NCBI RefSeq assembly: GCF_041146795.1
Contig: NC_135185.1
Span: 8,954,529-9,018,528 of the forward strand
DNA length: 64,000 nucleotides
Direction: 5' to 3'
Origin: Maylandia zebra
Lineage: Eukaryota > Chordata > Actinopteri > Cichliformes > Cichlidae
A program made the translations under genes and the position numbers. Shown here one piece after another: positions 41,925 through 53,799 of this stretch (its first letter is position 1; the number at the start of each line of letters is the position of its first letter). The notes under the pieces are model-generated. The model searched no databases and was not told where the DNA came from. It saw only the letters and a list, made by a program, of their open reading frames with translations.

Positions 41925-44900
41925 TTGGGAAGATTCCAGTCCTCGGCGTACAATCAGCTTTTGTTTGTGTCCTAAATCCAGTGTGAGGCCTGCAGCAGGG
42001 CCAGCGGCGCCTCCTGCAGGCGGAGCTCACACTGGGCCCTTTGAGCCACAGTGACCCACATTCAGCTGCAGGCCTGAGCAGCTGAGCACAGAGACAAACA
42101 CCCAGTAAAACACGGCAGGAGAATAGAAACCAATAGAATCGATAGAACCAGAGGAATCAGTTGATGTGCGGTCCGAGTTTTTGTTGGCTCGTATGTGCTT
42201 TTATGTACATGTGACTGTGAGTCTGTGTGTCCCGCCTCAGTGCCCTCCGCGGCCCCCAGGAATCTGACATTTGACCTCTCGGAGCAGCAGCTGTTTCTGA
42301 AGTGGGCGGAGCTTCAGGTGGACGAGCTGCAGGGTCGACTGTTGGCCTACAAGGTGCAGTGGACTGTGGGAGGAGAGGCTCAGGTGAGACAGTCGTACCT
42401 GTCTCTCCAATGTGATTGGAGGTAGAAGGTGACGGTGATGATGTCATTATCTCTGCCTGCAGGAGCCACTCCTCTTTAAGGAGAACTCCGCCCACCTCTC
42501 TGGAGGTGGTCGTTTCTTTAACGCGTCCTTCCAGGTGGCGGCCTGCACGGCGGTGGGCTGTGGGCCGTGGAGCTCCCCGGTGCTGCTGCTGCCCCCTTCA
42601 GGTACTCTTAGACATGACATCAGCTCTGATGTCACCGCGGGGTGTTTGAAGGACATTGATGGATTGATTGTTGCCTGGCTGCTCTCTCAGCGCAGGTCCG
42701 GGTCCCGCGGAGCCACATGTGGGTCGGTCTGCTGCTCGGCCTCCTGGTCGCCACCATCGTCGGGCTGCTGCTGGCTGTCGTCGCTCAGCGCCGCGGGAAG
42801 GAGATGCAGTTTGGGTACGAACGTGTTCACGCACACCACTGACCTTACTGCAGCACGCCTTCCTGCGTCCACAGACGCGCTGCAGCAGTTTATTTATCCA
42901 CAGCTGAAAGTAGTCCCAAACAGACGCAACATGTGAACTTTTAAAGATGTTTCTGTACGTTTCCACGTGTGAACCAATGAGCTGCCAGCATCAGGCCTGT
43001 GGCTGTTTCTCTCATGTGTTTTCATGCTTCCAGCTCGGCCTTCAAGTCTCCGGGTGCAGAGACCTCAGTGTCCTTCACAGCAGCGCGGTCCTTCAACAGG
43101 AACGTGACGGACCTGCAGGAGTCCACCTGTGAGTGTGAGCACGCTCAGTGTGTTTGTTGATCGACACGATGTTGAGTCAAGTGACAGACGATGAACACGG
43201 GAATGTGTATCAGACCTCGTTGCCTGTGTCTCCCCCCAGTGGACGGTCTCTGCATCAACGACGAGCTGAAGAATAAACTGAAGGACGTTTTGATTTCTGA
43301 GCGGCGGCTGACGCTCGGACACATGCTGGGAAAAGGTATCGCTATGACAACAAATGAGACGTGTAAACAGGAACTGTCAGCAAACTCCTCACCTTCTCTT
43401 GTAATCAGAGCGACAAACACTAATTTATGAATTGATGTGGGTTGTTTTGTTTTTTTAAATGAAACTAAATCACATGATTCGCGCTGATGTCACCTGACCT
43501 TTTATATAGATGGGTGACAGTCAGGTGGTGGGAACACGACAGAAACACCTGTATAACCTCAGCTCTGTGTGTGTGTACAAAATACAACAGAGTGCTGAGT
43601 GTGAGGAAACTCCAAGAGTCAGGAGGTCACAAGCACACACACAAAATGTTTAAAAATATCAATATTCATTGAACGTGTCAGAAAATAATTTGTAGAATAT
43701 GTTAAAACATAAATAAAAGTGCAATAAAATAACAAATGCAAACAGAAAATCACGGTGTGTTTACCTGTGCAGGTGAGTTCGGCTCAGTGCGTGAGGCCTT
43801 CCTGAAGACTGAGGACTCGTCTGTCCAGAAGGTGGCGGTCAAAGTACTGAAATGTGAGTTGTACTCTTCTTCTTCTTCTTCTCCTTCTTTAAGCAGCCGA
43901 TGTGTTGAATAACCAGATCACGTGACTTCCTCCAGCTGACATCACCTCGTCAGGTGACATCGAGCAGTGTCTGAAGGAGGCGGCCTACATGAAGGACTTC
44001 CACCATCCCAACGTCATCCAGCTCATCGGTAACCCCGCCCACCACACAGTGGTTAACCGGAGGTCAAAGGTCAGGCAGCGTGATTAATGTGCCGATCTGT
44101 CCAATAGGAGTGAGCCTCCACCGGCGTCCCGGCCAGCGGCTGCCGATCCCGATGGTGGTTCTGCCGTTCATGAAGCACGGAGACCTGCACACCTTCCTGC
44201 TGCTGTCCAGGCTGGGAGACGAGCCGTTTGTAAGACACACCCTGATCGATAGCTGATCAATAACCGCGCTATGCTTTGATCAATAACCAATGTGCCTCTG
44301 CATTAGGACCTGTCTCTGCACACGCTGGTCCGGTTCATGTTGGACATCTCGCAGGGAATGGAGTATCTGAGCAGCAAGAACATCATCCACAGAGACCTCG
44401 CCGCCAGAAACTGCATGTCAGTCCGCCAATCGCAGCCAACCAGTCGATCAATGATCTGATTCGCTTCAGATAGTCGTTGTTGTTGTGAGTTTAAATGAGG
44501 AGGAGGAGTGGCAGCAATCTTCCACTCCAGCCAAACGTTGAGAGTCTGCTGTTGCTGGTGCTCTGTCATGTGTGTCACATTCAGCGCGTGTACATGGAAG
44601 TGAAACTTTAAAGATGAAGGATAAAACTGAGTGTAGGGGGCGCTGTGCCGGCCTTAGCGAGCTCTGTGTGTGTGTTTCAGGCTGAACGAGGACATGACTG
44701 TGTGTGTGGCAGACTTCGGCCTCTCTAAGAAGATCTACAGTGGCGATTATTACCGTCAGGGCTCCGTCTCCAAACTGCCCGTCAAGTGGATCGCTCTGGA
44801 GAGTCTGGCTGACAACGTGTACACCACGCAGAGCGATGTGGTACGCACGCACACACCTGGGACACACAGACGTCTGTGACGTAGCTGTCCCAGATTACAG

Positions 44901-47090
44901 ATCCTGATTCAGAGCAGAGGACATTTCAGGCTCTTTTCTTTTTTAGTTTCTGCTGATAGTCACGTTCAGACAGCCTGAAAACAATGCCTGGCGGCAGCTC
45001 GACACTGTGATTCATAAAAATCCATCCTGACAGATCCATGAGCTGACATGTCTCAGCACTTATTGTAAGTTTGCTGATCAAGCAGAAGGCGAGTGCTGAT
45101 GCGAGCACGCAGGGACGCTTTGTTCTCTGCAAATGGTAAAAATGGTAAATGGCCTGCATTTGTATAGCGCTTTTCTAGTCCTTAAGGACCCCAAAGCGCT
45201 TTACACTACATTCAGTCATTCACCCATTCACACACACATTCACACACTGGTGATAGCAAGCTACATTGTAGCCACAGCTGCCCTGGGGTGCACTGACAGA
45301 GGCGAGGCTGCCGGACACTGGTGCCACCGGGCCCTCTGACCACCACCAGTAGGCAAACACGGGGTTAGTATCTTGCCCAAGGATATTTGGCATACAGCTA
45401 GGAGGCAGCCTGAGATCAAACCACCGACCTTCAGATTAGTGGCTGACCTGCTCTGCCACCTGAGCTACAGCCACCCCACTGTAAAGACGATATGACCTGA
45501 GAGGAGGCGCCGCTGAGTTTGTGGCATCAGTGAACCTGCAGCAGCTTAACGCTGAGACGGGTTTAAACTAGAGATGGACCGATCCGATGTTACGTATCGG
45601 TCCGATACTGACGTAAATTACTGGATCGGATATCGGAGAGAAATAAAAAATGTAATCCGATCCGTTAAATATCAAAAAAGCACCTCACAAAACTTGCAAC
45701 ATGGCGTAACTCAGCACGTCGCAGCAGTGTGCTCACGTGATAGAGCAGCTGTGTGTATTTGTAGCCTCAAACCAGCATTTCATCTCCGAGGAACTTTTCC
45801 CAGAGAGAAGTAAAGCAAGTGTGTAAGTTCATCTCTGAATGTTTGTAAAGCATTCCAGCCTTAAGCTTAACAACCGATATATGGAGCGACTGCCTCTCCC
45901 TCTCCTGTTGCTACTTCAATCATGAAACTGATCAATGATCAGCTGATCGGCTTTTCTGTCGTGACTCCGTCTCTCTTGTTTGTTTTTGGCCCACTTTGCA
46001 CCAGAAAGAGAGAAACCAGCGGCTGAACAACAGCAGCACGTTTAAGCTTGATCAGCTGTTGTTAGAATGTATTTAATATTACTTTCTACTCGAGGATCTT
46101 TTTCTACGTAGCTGACGCTGGTAACTGTGCAGGGGCGGATCTAGCAAAGTTTAGCCAGGGGGGCCGATAGGGCATTAACAGGGAAAAGGGGGCACAAAGA
46201 CATACTTTTCTTTCTTGTTCTCATTTAAAATGTCTAGCTTTTAATAAATAATTATCTGAATCTTACACCCAAAGTTTTAATCTGATGTAAAATATATATA
46301 AGTCAATTACTGTATATAGTAACTGTTAAGTCTAATATACCCTAGTAAGCTATAGTACTTTTTCCTTTGGGAAGGTACCATCTGTGCAGTCTGCAGTTCT
46401 GTTGTAGAAAGATGTTGAATCTATTTAATTATTCTTGAAAAATAATTTATTTCTGTCCATTTTTTTTTCACACTGCATCAAATTAGAGTTGATTATGTCG
46501 ATTAAGCATCAGGAGGTGGAGGGTGGTTCCCTATTTTTTTTGCTGGGAGTTTGCAGCCCTATTAGTTAGGTTGCTTAATATTTCTGCTAAGTACTCTTTA
46601 AAATACCAGAATAGGGAGGATGGAGCAGGTTTAAGTTTATTAGATTGATCAGTTTTGCTGAACTTTGAAATATTTTGGGTGCTGTGTGTTTTTTACAGAA
46701 CAGAATAACAGAATAGCTTTAGTGTTGTTGTTTATTTAAACCTGAGTATGAACTTATACAAAATGCAGCAAGATATTAAGAAAACAGTTTGATTAAAAAA
46801 CACTATATCGGATTTATATCAGTATCGGACATAAAAAAGTGGTATCGTGCCATCTCTAGTTTAAACACACCTGTGCAGGTGGTTTCTGCTGTCACCTCAT
46901 CACAGCTGTAGTGCTCGTTACTGCCATCTGCTGATGAGGAGTGAAGCTGTGACATAAACACTACCTTACGTCAGCAGACCAGCTCTTTGTCACATGATTA
47001 GATTGTCATGGAAACAAACTAAAGGAACATGTTAGGAGTAAAATAATGACTTTAAAAGTTTCAGGTGTGTGCACTCAGCGAATGATGACC

Positions 47091-47125
<35 letters not shown>

Positions 47126-47822
47126 AGTGGGCGTTTGGCGTGACGATGTGGGAGATCATGACTCGCGGTCAGACTCCGTATCCTGGCGTGGAAAATTCGG
47201 AGATCTACGAGTTCCTGATCAAAGGAGAACGTCTGAAGAAGCCGGCTGACTGCAGAGACGACATGTGAGTGTGTACACAACGACACAAACAACATACTGA
47301 AGAAACAACAACACAGAGAACGAAACCCCTTTCAAAATAAAGCTGATCACGTCAGCTGTGTGCACTCTTTAACCTCTTTCTTCTTCTGTGGTTGTCAGAT
47401 ATGAGATCATGCACAGCTGCTGGAGTCCTGTCCCTAAATGTCGGCCCAGCTTCCAGCAGCTGGTCGGCCAGCTGGAGGCGCTGTGGGTCAGCCTGTTGCC
47501 CGCCTCCCCTCAGAAGGAGCCGTTATTCTACGTCAACCTGGAGGGCGACAATGGCGAGCATGGGGAAGGAGCCCGGGCCCAAGGGCCTGAGGAGGCGGCG
47601 GCGGCTTCAAACTGGGGCGTCCCATGGCAGCGGCAGGTGGAGCACGAGGAGAAAGACTGGCTGATTGGGTCTGGGGCAGCGTTTGCCATCGGTGGTGACT
47701 ACAGGTACATCACCGGCCCCTGTGGAGTCTCCGAGGAGGAGGCAGGGGGAAGGTGGCCCACAGACACGTTACAGGAGGAGGCGAGGGACGAAGATGACGA
47801 CGACGTCGTCATCAACGTGTGA
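35695..47822 (+). CDS. TYRO3: TYRO3 receptor tyrosine kinase (TAM family)
   Basis: Nineteen exons: 35695-35758, 37099-37285, 38036-38136, 38214-38384, 41232-41318, 41410-41525, 41606-41786, 42241-42383, 42463-42601, 42691-42814, 43034-43128, 43240-43335, 43773-43853, 43936-44028, 44108-44229, 44307-44416, 44681-44840, 47128-47264, 47399-47822. They give 2631 nt, 876 aa (human 890). A signal peptide ([12 protein letters not shown]) is followed by two Ig domains (residues about 22-203, paired Cys), two fibronectin III domains (about 204-396), one TM helix (about 406-430) and the kinase (about 493-770). Kinase motifs are intact: [26 protein letters not shown], the activation loop YSGDYY, and the TAM hallmark KWIALES. 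TAM receptors bind Gas6/protein S and drive clearance of dying cells and immune damping. TYRO3 rather than AXL/MERTK is favoured by the tail (DYRYITGP) and by neighbouring MGA. The tail ends in an acidic run and VINV. Confidence 0.95.
38584..38659. repeat. (AC)n microsatellite in TYRO3 intron 4
   Basis: About 38 AC units, likely polymorphic. A shorter (GT)n lies at 38788-38808, in the opposite sense. Confidence 0.95.
38885..39511. mobile_element. MITE with CAGGCTACGTCCACACT ends
   Basis: The left end CAGGCTACGTCCACACTGGC and the right end AGTGTGGACGTAGCCTG are inverted repeats. The 627-bp interior carries repeated AACGAAAACG/CGTTTTCA motifs. No clean target-site duplication is seen. The frame at 38879-39265 is not recognisable. 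It lies in TYRO3 intron 4. Confidence 0.7.
39537..40480 (+). mobile_element. hAT element with transposase N-terminal remnant
   Basis: The element 39545-40472 has ends CAGACCTTCCCAAA and TTTGGGAACCACTG and a perfect 8-bp duplication GGCTGGGA (39537-39544 and 40473-40480). A plus frame (39644-39892) contains [17 protein letters not shown], matching the start of ZBED5/FAM200-like hAT transposases (R-K-Y-x-E-x-Y-x-x-x-G-F-T). The rest of the transposase is deleted. It lies in TYRO3 intron 4. Confidence 0.83.
40590..40860 (-). pseudogene. Penelope-like element GIY-YIG endonuclease relic
   Basis: The minus-strand frame reads [20 protein letters not shown], then [15 protein letters not shown]. This is the GIY-YIG endonuclease of Penelope-like retroelements (YIGET, R-x-x-QH, HL-x-x-x-GHSF). 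The frame breaks after about 70 residues, and a further fragment resembling KEAIYVKRE lies just downstream in another frame. No reverse transcriptase remains. It is a dead fragment in TYRO3 intron 4. Confidence 0.7.
41894..41922. repeat. (GT)n microsatellite in TYRO3 intron 7
   Basis: About 14 GT units. Confidence 0.9.
45133..45478 (-). mobile_element. tRNA-derived SINE, full-length-like
   Basis: On the minus strand it begins GGCTGTAGCTCAGGTGGCAG (A-box like) and then carries GGTCGGTGGTTTGATC (B-box like), a body, and a 3' tail ending GTAAAGCGCTTTGGGGTCC and AAATGGTAAA units. It belongs to the same family as 19205-19432 and is related to 61341-61650. The two pol III boxes show the tRNA origin; it is not a functional tRNA. 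It lies in TYRO3 intron 17. Confidence 0.8.
45561..46866. mobile_element. hAT element in TYRO3 intron 17, palindromic TSD
   Basis: The element 45569-46858 has inverted ends TAGAGATGGACCGATCCGAT and, more loosely, ATCGTGCCATCTCTA. The 8-bp duplication is GTTTAAAC (45561-45568 and 46859-46866), itself a perfect palindrome. The 1290-bp interior has no transposase frame. A block at 46131-46560 starting CAGGGGCGGATCTAGC looks like a second, nested element. Confidence 0.83.
47094..47124. repeat. (GT)n tract at TYRO3 exon 18 acceptor
   Basis: The GT run ends three bases before the acceptor AG (exon 18 starts at 47128), replacing the pyrimidine tract. Confidence 0.9.
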
Positions 47823-48769
47823 CACAGACTGGCCAATCTCAGCGCTCCTCCGTCAGCTGATCAGACTCACTTTAAGGCACGGAGCAGCGGGCGGGTGGAG
47901 ACGCACTGAGGGACAATCACGACCACTCCTCCCACTACGTTTCAGAACAAAGAGTCAAAGGATCCATTAAGGAGTCGATCAGCAGGTGAATCGGTAACGG
48001 AGGGAGATGCTGTTAGTCACCGAGAGGAAACAGAAGGGGGCGCCGAAACGCCTCACATTCATTTCATTAATAAACGTTTTATTTTCAGGTCAGTAAATCA
48101 ATAATTCACGTTTTATTGATCGATCAGCAGCCGCTTCTTTGTTCGATGATTAATCACTTGCTGTTAATTAATCGATTAATCAGCCTGGATATTTTCTTTG
48201 CAGCTTGTGTTTTAGAGGACATTACCATTTAGGTCTGGAGCTGTGCTTTTATTTTGAAAGACTGGGGGTTTCCTGAACACACCTTTGACCCTTACATGGG
48301 CCGGGAACCTCCAGTTGGACAACCCTGCACTGAACCTGTATTAACAGGGAAACATTTCAGGTTTGACCTTCCTGCTGAAGCTCCTCTCACAAAGCATTTT
48401 TCTGAAGCGCTTTGATTTTAGTTTATGATGTGTTGAGAAATTATGGGATGTGTGAAAGCTGCTGGACGTGTCCTGTGAGGCCTCTGTGACCTACATGTGC
48501 CTTCTATTGGTTTCTTCTTCACGGTGTGTCCCACCCTCTGTCAGTGTCTCTCTGCTGCCCCCGGTGGTGGCTGTTGCTGTAACAGTGAAGCTGTGTTTTG
48601 TTATTACTGAATTAACTTGAAGTTTTAATGGTGACAGACTTAACTGATTTATTGATTTGTTGATCCTGGTTTGCGTTCGTGTCTGCAGTGTCTTGTGTTG
48701 CTATGACGACACTCTTACCTCTGTGTGTGATGTCTCACTGACTTCAGGTCTGTAAGAAAGTGATAATTA

Positions 48770-48775
48770 AATAAA
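48770..48775 (+). terminator. TYRO3: TYRO3 distal polyadenylation signal
   Basis: AATAAA lies about 950 bases after the stop. An alternative AATAAA at 48069-48074 is 250 bases after the stop, so two 3' UTR lengths are possible. Confidence 0.6.
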
Positions 48776-48789
48776 GTGTTTCCTGTTTT

Positions 48790-49242
48790 CTGCGCTTTGT
48801 CTTCTGATCTGAGGTCAGATTGAAAACAGCCGTGGTCAGTAAAAATCAGCGTCCAGCTCTGTGAAATCATTTCAGTTTCATCGTTTACTGCCCGTTTTCA
48901 AATTCAAAAATAATCAGACAAATATTTATCAACAGGTTTGCAGCTCTTCAAATAAAATGGATCAAAATAAAATCTTTAATAAGGAATAAATGTACTAAAA
49001 TACGGGGTAAAGATCAAGTCAGGTATTTAAAATGTAAAACGAAAAAATGAGGTAAAAGAGACAGGAAGTGATGTCACACCACAGGGCGGGTTTGTTTCTT
49101 CCACATGATTCTTCGTACTTTACTTACCGCATGCCCATCAATAACAGCTGACAGTCATTTCACACCTCTAAACAGACTCGTATTCAGCCGTAACACCTCG
49201 AGCTGTGTCAGTGAGCCGGTGATGTCTTAACCTGAGTCTGTG
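48790..49242. other. TYRO3 downstream intergenic
   Basis: No gene or bounded element recognised. Confidence 0.35.
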
Positions 49243-49941
49243 GTCTCTGCTAGGGCTGTGCGATATGACCAAAATCTCATATCCCGATATAAGAATTATA
49301 TCGTCCGATAACGATATAAATCACAAAAAATAAATTCAGCTCGACTTGCATGAAGTGTTTTCAGCTGGGCGTCGTGTACCTGGAGTCGGGCGTTTTAACA
49401 GATGCATGAAATGATACATTTTTAGACATAAGTTGTAACGACTGCCGTTTTCTTTGTATTTATTACACGGCGTGCTGCGGGGAAAAGCCTGTTCTAACGT
49501 TTGAGTCTTCCGTTTATTTTTTTAGCACCTGGCGTCTTTTTTTTTACTTCTCATCCGTAAATAATCTGCTCTTTCACGTGATTCAGTTTATTTTGAAAAG
49601 TCTCAACAGGATCTTGAGCTTTATTGTGAAAGGTTTATGTGGAACATAAACAAGCGGACACGCGGTGGTTTTACCGCGTGTCCACCTGTGTCCGCTAACG
49701 ACAACGCATAAAAACAGGCGCTTGTCCGTCCGTAGTGTGGTTATATTAAATATAAGAGAAAGAGAGAACTTTAAGAAATGAATATAGCCACTACAGTGAC
49801 CATCAAAACGATGAAAAAATATTGCCGTAAACAGTTTATTTTGCGACACCACGAAACAAACGATAGCGTAAAATGAAACGATAGACGTTCTTATATCGTC
49901 ATCCGATATATATCGTTACATCAAACAGCCCTAGTCTCTGC
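49243..49941. mobile_element. hAT MITE with TAGGGCTGTGCGATATG end
   Basis: The element 49251-49933 has ends TAGGGCTGTGCGATAT and ACAGCCCTA and a perfect 8-bp duplication GTCTCTGC (49243-49250 and 49934-49941). The interior carries ATATCG-rich subterminal repeats at both ends. No transposase is recognisable. Confidence 0.87.
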
Positions 49942-50944
49942 CCCTCCCTGACTGCGGCTCTGCTGGCCAAAATCAGACTGTACATAAAGGATGGATGTAA
50001 AGGTAACACCTGCGTCCTGTTTAATCCGGGGCTGACTCTGAAGTCTGATTGGACAGAAGCCAGCTGATCTGTGAGCTCGCTGAAGTTTTTCCAGACGCGT
50101 TTTAGGACAGGAAGCGGTTAAGATGGTAACCTCTGACCTCACAGTTCAGCTCCATCATTCATTTACAGTCTGTGGTCTGAAGGACTGAGACTTGGTCCCT
50201 GGCGTTTATTCACTCCAGCAGGGGGCGCTCTGCTGCAGCGCCTGACATTTCCTCTGCTGACATGTCATGTGACAGGAAGCTGAAGGGCGTAGAGGCGACG
50301 GCTCAGGTTATTGATTATGATGTGACGGTAATCTGACGTGTGACACGGTAGAGGATGCCTCGTCATACATGTTCAGTGTTAGTGATGTAAAACCTTTTAC
50401 TATTGTCAGGTTTTAGGCTTACAAATATTTAAAATAACCTCATACTGGACAGATTTGTGATGTCATTCAGCAGGTGTGTGTATGTGAGTGTGTCGCTGTG
50501 ATTGTGAACACTAAACCTGCAGGGCAGCCTCGCCGTGTGGCGCCGCTCTGCTTCCTGATAACTGTGATGTAACGGCTCTGAACATGAGTTATGATATCAT
50601 CAGGGTGGAGCTGCTTCCTATTAGCTAATTGGAGGACCGTGTTGCTTTTGTTTAACATGACATTTAGAGAACACCACACTGCTCCACCTGCGCCTGGTCT
50701 CCAGGCGGCGCTCTGATGGAAGCAGAACGTTCCTGCAGGTCGGTGAGAAACGAACCGTGTGAATAAACGGGAAAACACATGAAGACCGTCACACTGAGCT
50801 TCAGCATCAAGTGCGGCACTTAGGCCCCGCCCATTGGTTAAGACAGCGATCCCAAGTCTCTGAGACGGGTCGTGGTTCTGTGCTGTGATTGGACGTTTCA
50901 CTGCTGGTTTGTTCATTGTTTACGTCGGTTGTGATGCAAACAAG
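49942..50944. other. TYRO3-MGA intergenic with CTCF-like site
   Basis: No coding exon is supported. The perfect CTCF core at 50215 is the main feature. Confidence 0.4.
50215..50228 (+). promoter_or_regulatory. Perfect CTCF core consensus match
   Basis: CCAGCAGGGGGCGC fits CCASYAGRKGGCRS at all positions. It is the best single CTCF candidate in the window and lies between TYRO3 and the inferred MGA promoter. Confidence 0.5.
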
Positions 50945-51651
50945 AGCGGCTTAACTCTATGGCCAAAGCTATACTATGTTCTGATTTTGGATTTGGATTT
51001 AATGTATATAAAGGCTAATTCTACTCACTTATACATTATCCTGTTTTGAATGTAGAATTTTGTTTTTTGTTGTAAAATCTAATATTCATGCAACAAAGTA
51101 GAGCGCTAACTTAGCAGCTAGTGTGAATTTGCTTAGGTAGTAGCAGGTTGTATAAACAGACACTATGGGTTTAACACAGGTATAAATATCTGCTAATCAG
51201 TGTTAACATGAACTGAAATATCATTAAGATAATTTAATGGGTTAACTTAAAGGGTGAATTTATACCTAAATTCGACCTGTTGATCATACTACAGTGCAAA
51301 CATGCTTATATCTGCCCTAAATCTGTGCAGTTTAGTCCTTTAGTCTATAGAGCTGGCCATCTTCTGGAGCCAGTCTTAAGTGGCAATGCATTTCTTTTCA
51401 GCTCCAGAAGTTGCTCTCTGTTTCTCTGTCTATACTAACGACTGTGACTATGCTAACTGGGATAATAAGGATGGTGGCTAGGGTTATAAGGAAGGCCAAA
51501 GCAGTCCCTAATGCTATGTCTTAAGTGTAACATTGCTATGTCTTGTCTTTATAGTGCCAGAGTTGGGAGGAATACCTTAACTCTAATTCACAACAGCAAA
51601 ACTATGTTGGTTTACTACACAAAAGAGAAAAAAAAAAAGCGGCTTAACTCT
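50945..51651 (+). mobile_element. Poly-A retroposon of unknown origin with 14-bp TSD
   Basis: The inserted block 50959-51637 starts ATGGCCAAAGC and ends AAAAGAGAAAAAAAAAAA. It is flanked by AGCGGCTTAACTCT at 50945-50958 and 51638-51651. A poly-A end plus a 14-bp direct duplication is the signature of LINE-machinery retrotransposition. The 680-bp body has no recognised reading frame, tRNA boxes or LINE motif, so it may be a retrocopy of a non-coding transcript or a LINE 3' end. Confidence 0.8.
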
Positions 51652-51923
51652 GAAGGAGCAGCTGAGCGTGCCGACAGACCTGAAGACACAACGACACAAA
51701 CCATAAACTGACCAATCAGGTCGCTGTGATGACAGCTGTGACATCACAGCAAGAGATGAACCTTCATGGTTTCTTAAATATGAGGATCTGGTGTACTGAT
51801 GACATCACAGCGCTGCGATTAGTCAGTTTGGTTAACATCGGAAACTCCACGATGATCAGCTGATTACAGCGTTAATCCCAGTTCGCTGTGGTTCTTCAGA
51901 CTTCACACAGAAACAGACGGTGT

Positions 51924-52030
51924 GGAGGAGGCCGCACAGGAGGTGGTGCCACAGGAGGCGGCGCCACAGGACAGGAGGAGGCGCCACAGGACAGGAGGAG
52001 GCGCCACAGGACAGGAGGAGGCCGCACAGA
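51924..52030. repeat. 20-bp minisatellite
   Basis: About three good copies of GCGCCACAGGACAGGAGGAG (20 bp) with diverged units on both sides. The unit length is not a multiple of three, so reading frames across it are not coding. Confidence 0.85.
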
Positions 52031-52875
52031 CCTGTGGAGAGGATCAGGATGGAGGTTTTGGGAGGTGTTCAGCGCTGGGACAGAAGCTGGATATTTCACA
52101 CTTTCATAGACACGCTTGTTCTCAGACTGACCCTCTGCATGTTTCCACGTGGACCTGATCACCTGTCAATGACTGTTATTGATCACTGCTGCAGAAGCTG
52201 AAGCCTCACCTGCCACCAGGGACGTTTGAGCTGCAGGTGAAGTTTGGCTAAACTAGAAGATCAAAAATACTAAAATACCTGCTCAAGGCAATACAACCCT
52301 ACCTGTGCAGAAATGTTGGTCAAAAAAGAAAGAATAACGCAGCAAAAAAGTAGCAGATAGCTGTGCGCACCATCGACGAGGTTAAATCTCAGTTTTCCTC
52401 AGGTAAACGCAGAGTTTCTTCTTCTTTAAAACGCCAACATGTGACCAAAGGCCGACGCCCAGAGTGGCTTGTCGTGGGGAGCGTCAGGGAGCAGACTCTG
52501 GAGAAACCTCACTGCTGTTCCCGTGCAGACTTAAGCGCTGTCCTGACCTCACGGTTTCCTCCAATCAGGCTGAGAGATGTTTAAACGAGGTGTCAGGTGT
52601 TTACCGGCCAATGTTTGAACTCCAGGTAGAAAGTGTGAGCTGAGTTTACCTGACAGGCGCATTTCCCCAGGACAAACACTAACATTGTGGAGGTTCTGGT
52701 TCCAGCTACCTGTCACACTCCATGGTGATTGTTTATCCAGGTGTTTTACAGTCTGTCTTCGCAGCTGTGGTTTCCAGATATTTTGTGCTCAAAGGTCTCC
52801 AGAGTTTCAGAGCACACCTGTACTCGTACCTGCGCCATCACACGGAGATGCTGCAGAAACCTGAGAATAAAATTC

Positions 52876-52925
<50 letters not shown>

Positions 52926-53780
52926 TGTTTTTCTTTTTACCTGTTCTTAACGCGCCCACACAGACCGCGAGATTTCACAGGACGCAAAATTTTGATGAAG
53001 CTCAACATTTGGATTTTTTTGGCTGTGAATAAACAGATCTGACCAATCAGATCGCTGCACTTGTACTCGTATCCCAAAGCGCGCACCGTCACTGAACACA
53101 CATGCGACTCGGCAACACTAAAATAATCCTCACTCACCGCTCGCTGCTGCTCCAGACTGAAACGATCCCTCCTGGGATCAAACCAGGAAACCTGCTGCTG
53201 AACGCGTGAATCCAAAAATTCTGAATTTCCTGTTATCTTCATCAGGCTCCGCGTGTGAAGCCCTCTGCATCTACACCTTATAAAAGCCTCCACCCTTTAC
53301 AGTTAACCACAGCCCGCTGAGTCCTTCACTATGTCCATGAAGCTTCACCCTCCTCCTCCTCCAGGCTGCAAGTCCGACCGTGCAGAGCTCTCACACACAC
53401 CTGATCACCACGCCTGTACTTTCATTCTTCATAACAACGTTATGTTAAACTGCAGAAGCCCGGGGGCAGGTATGCAGGTGACACTGAGGTCAGAGGCACA
53501 CACTTGTGCTTAAAACAGAGAGACAAAGTAATCAGAGGACTCCTATTAAACACTGGACACACTGTTACCTGCACTAAATGTTTTATTGTAATAGATTACT
53601 TATTCACGAGCTGTGTCACGTGACTTACCTGTGAGTGTTATAAATGAGTGCATTTATAACGTGCCGGGTGGGCGGCAGCCACACCTGGCTAACTTAGTGT
53701 TAGCCGTGAGCTAACGAGGCACCTGGTGAACCCCGTACGCACAAAATAAAGCGCGCACACAGACACAGGAACGCGCAGTA
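52031..53780. other. Intergenic with (AC)n at 52879-52922
   Basis: No coding exon supported; the (AC)n run is about 22 units. Confidence 0.4.
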
Positions 53781-53799
53781 TCAGTGCGGGCTGAATGAT

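Noticed and set aside
51924-52030. CRISPR-like short repeat array
   Set aside because: The 20-bp units are head to tail without spacers, in a vertebrate genome; it is a minisatellite.
51888-52158. Overlapping 70-90 aa frames rich in Gly/Arg/Pro
   Set aside because: They are products of the 20-bp minisatellite read in different frames.
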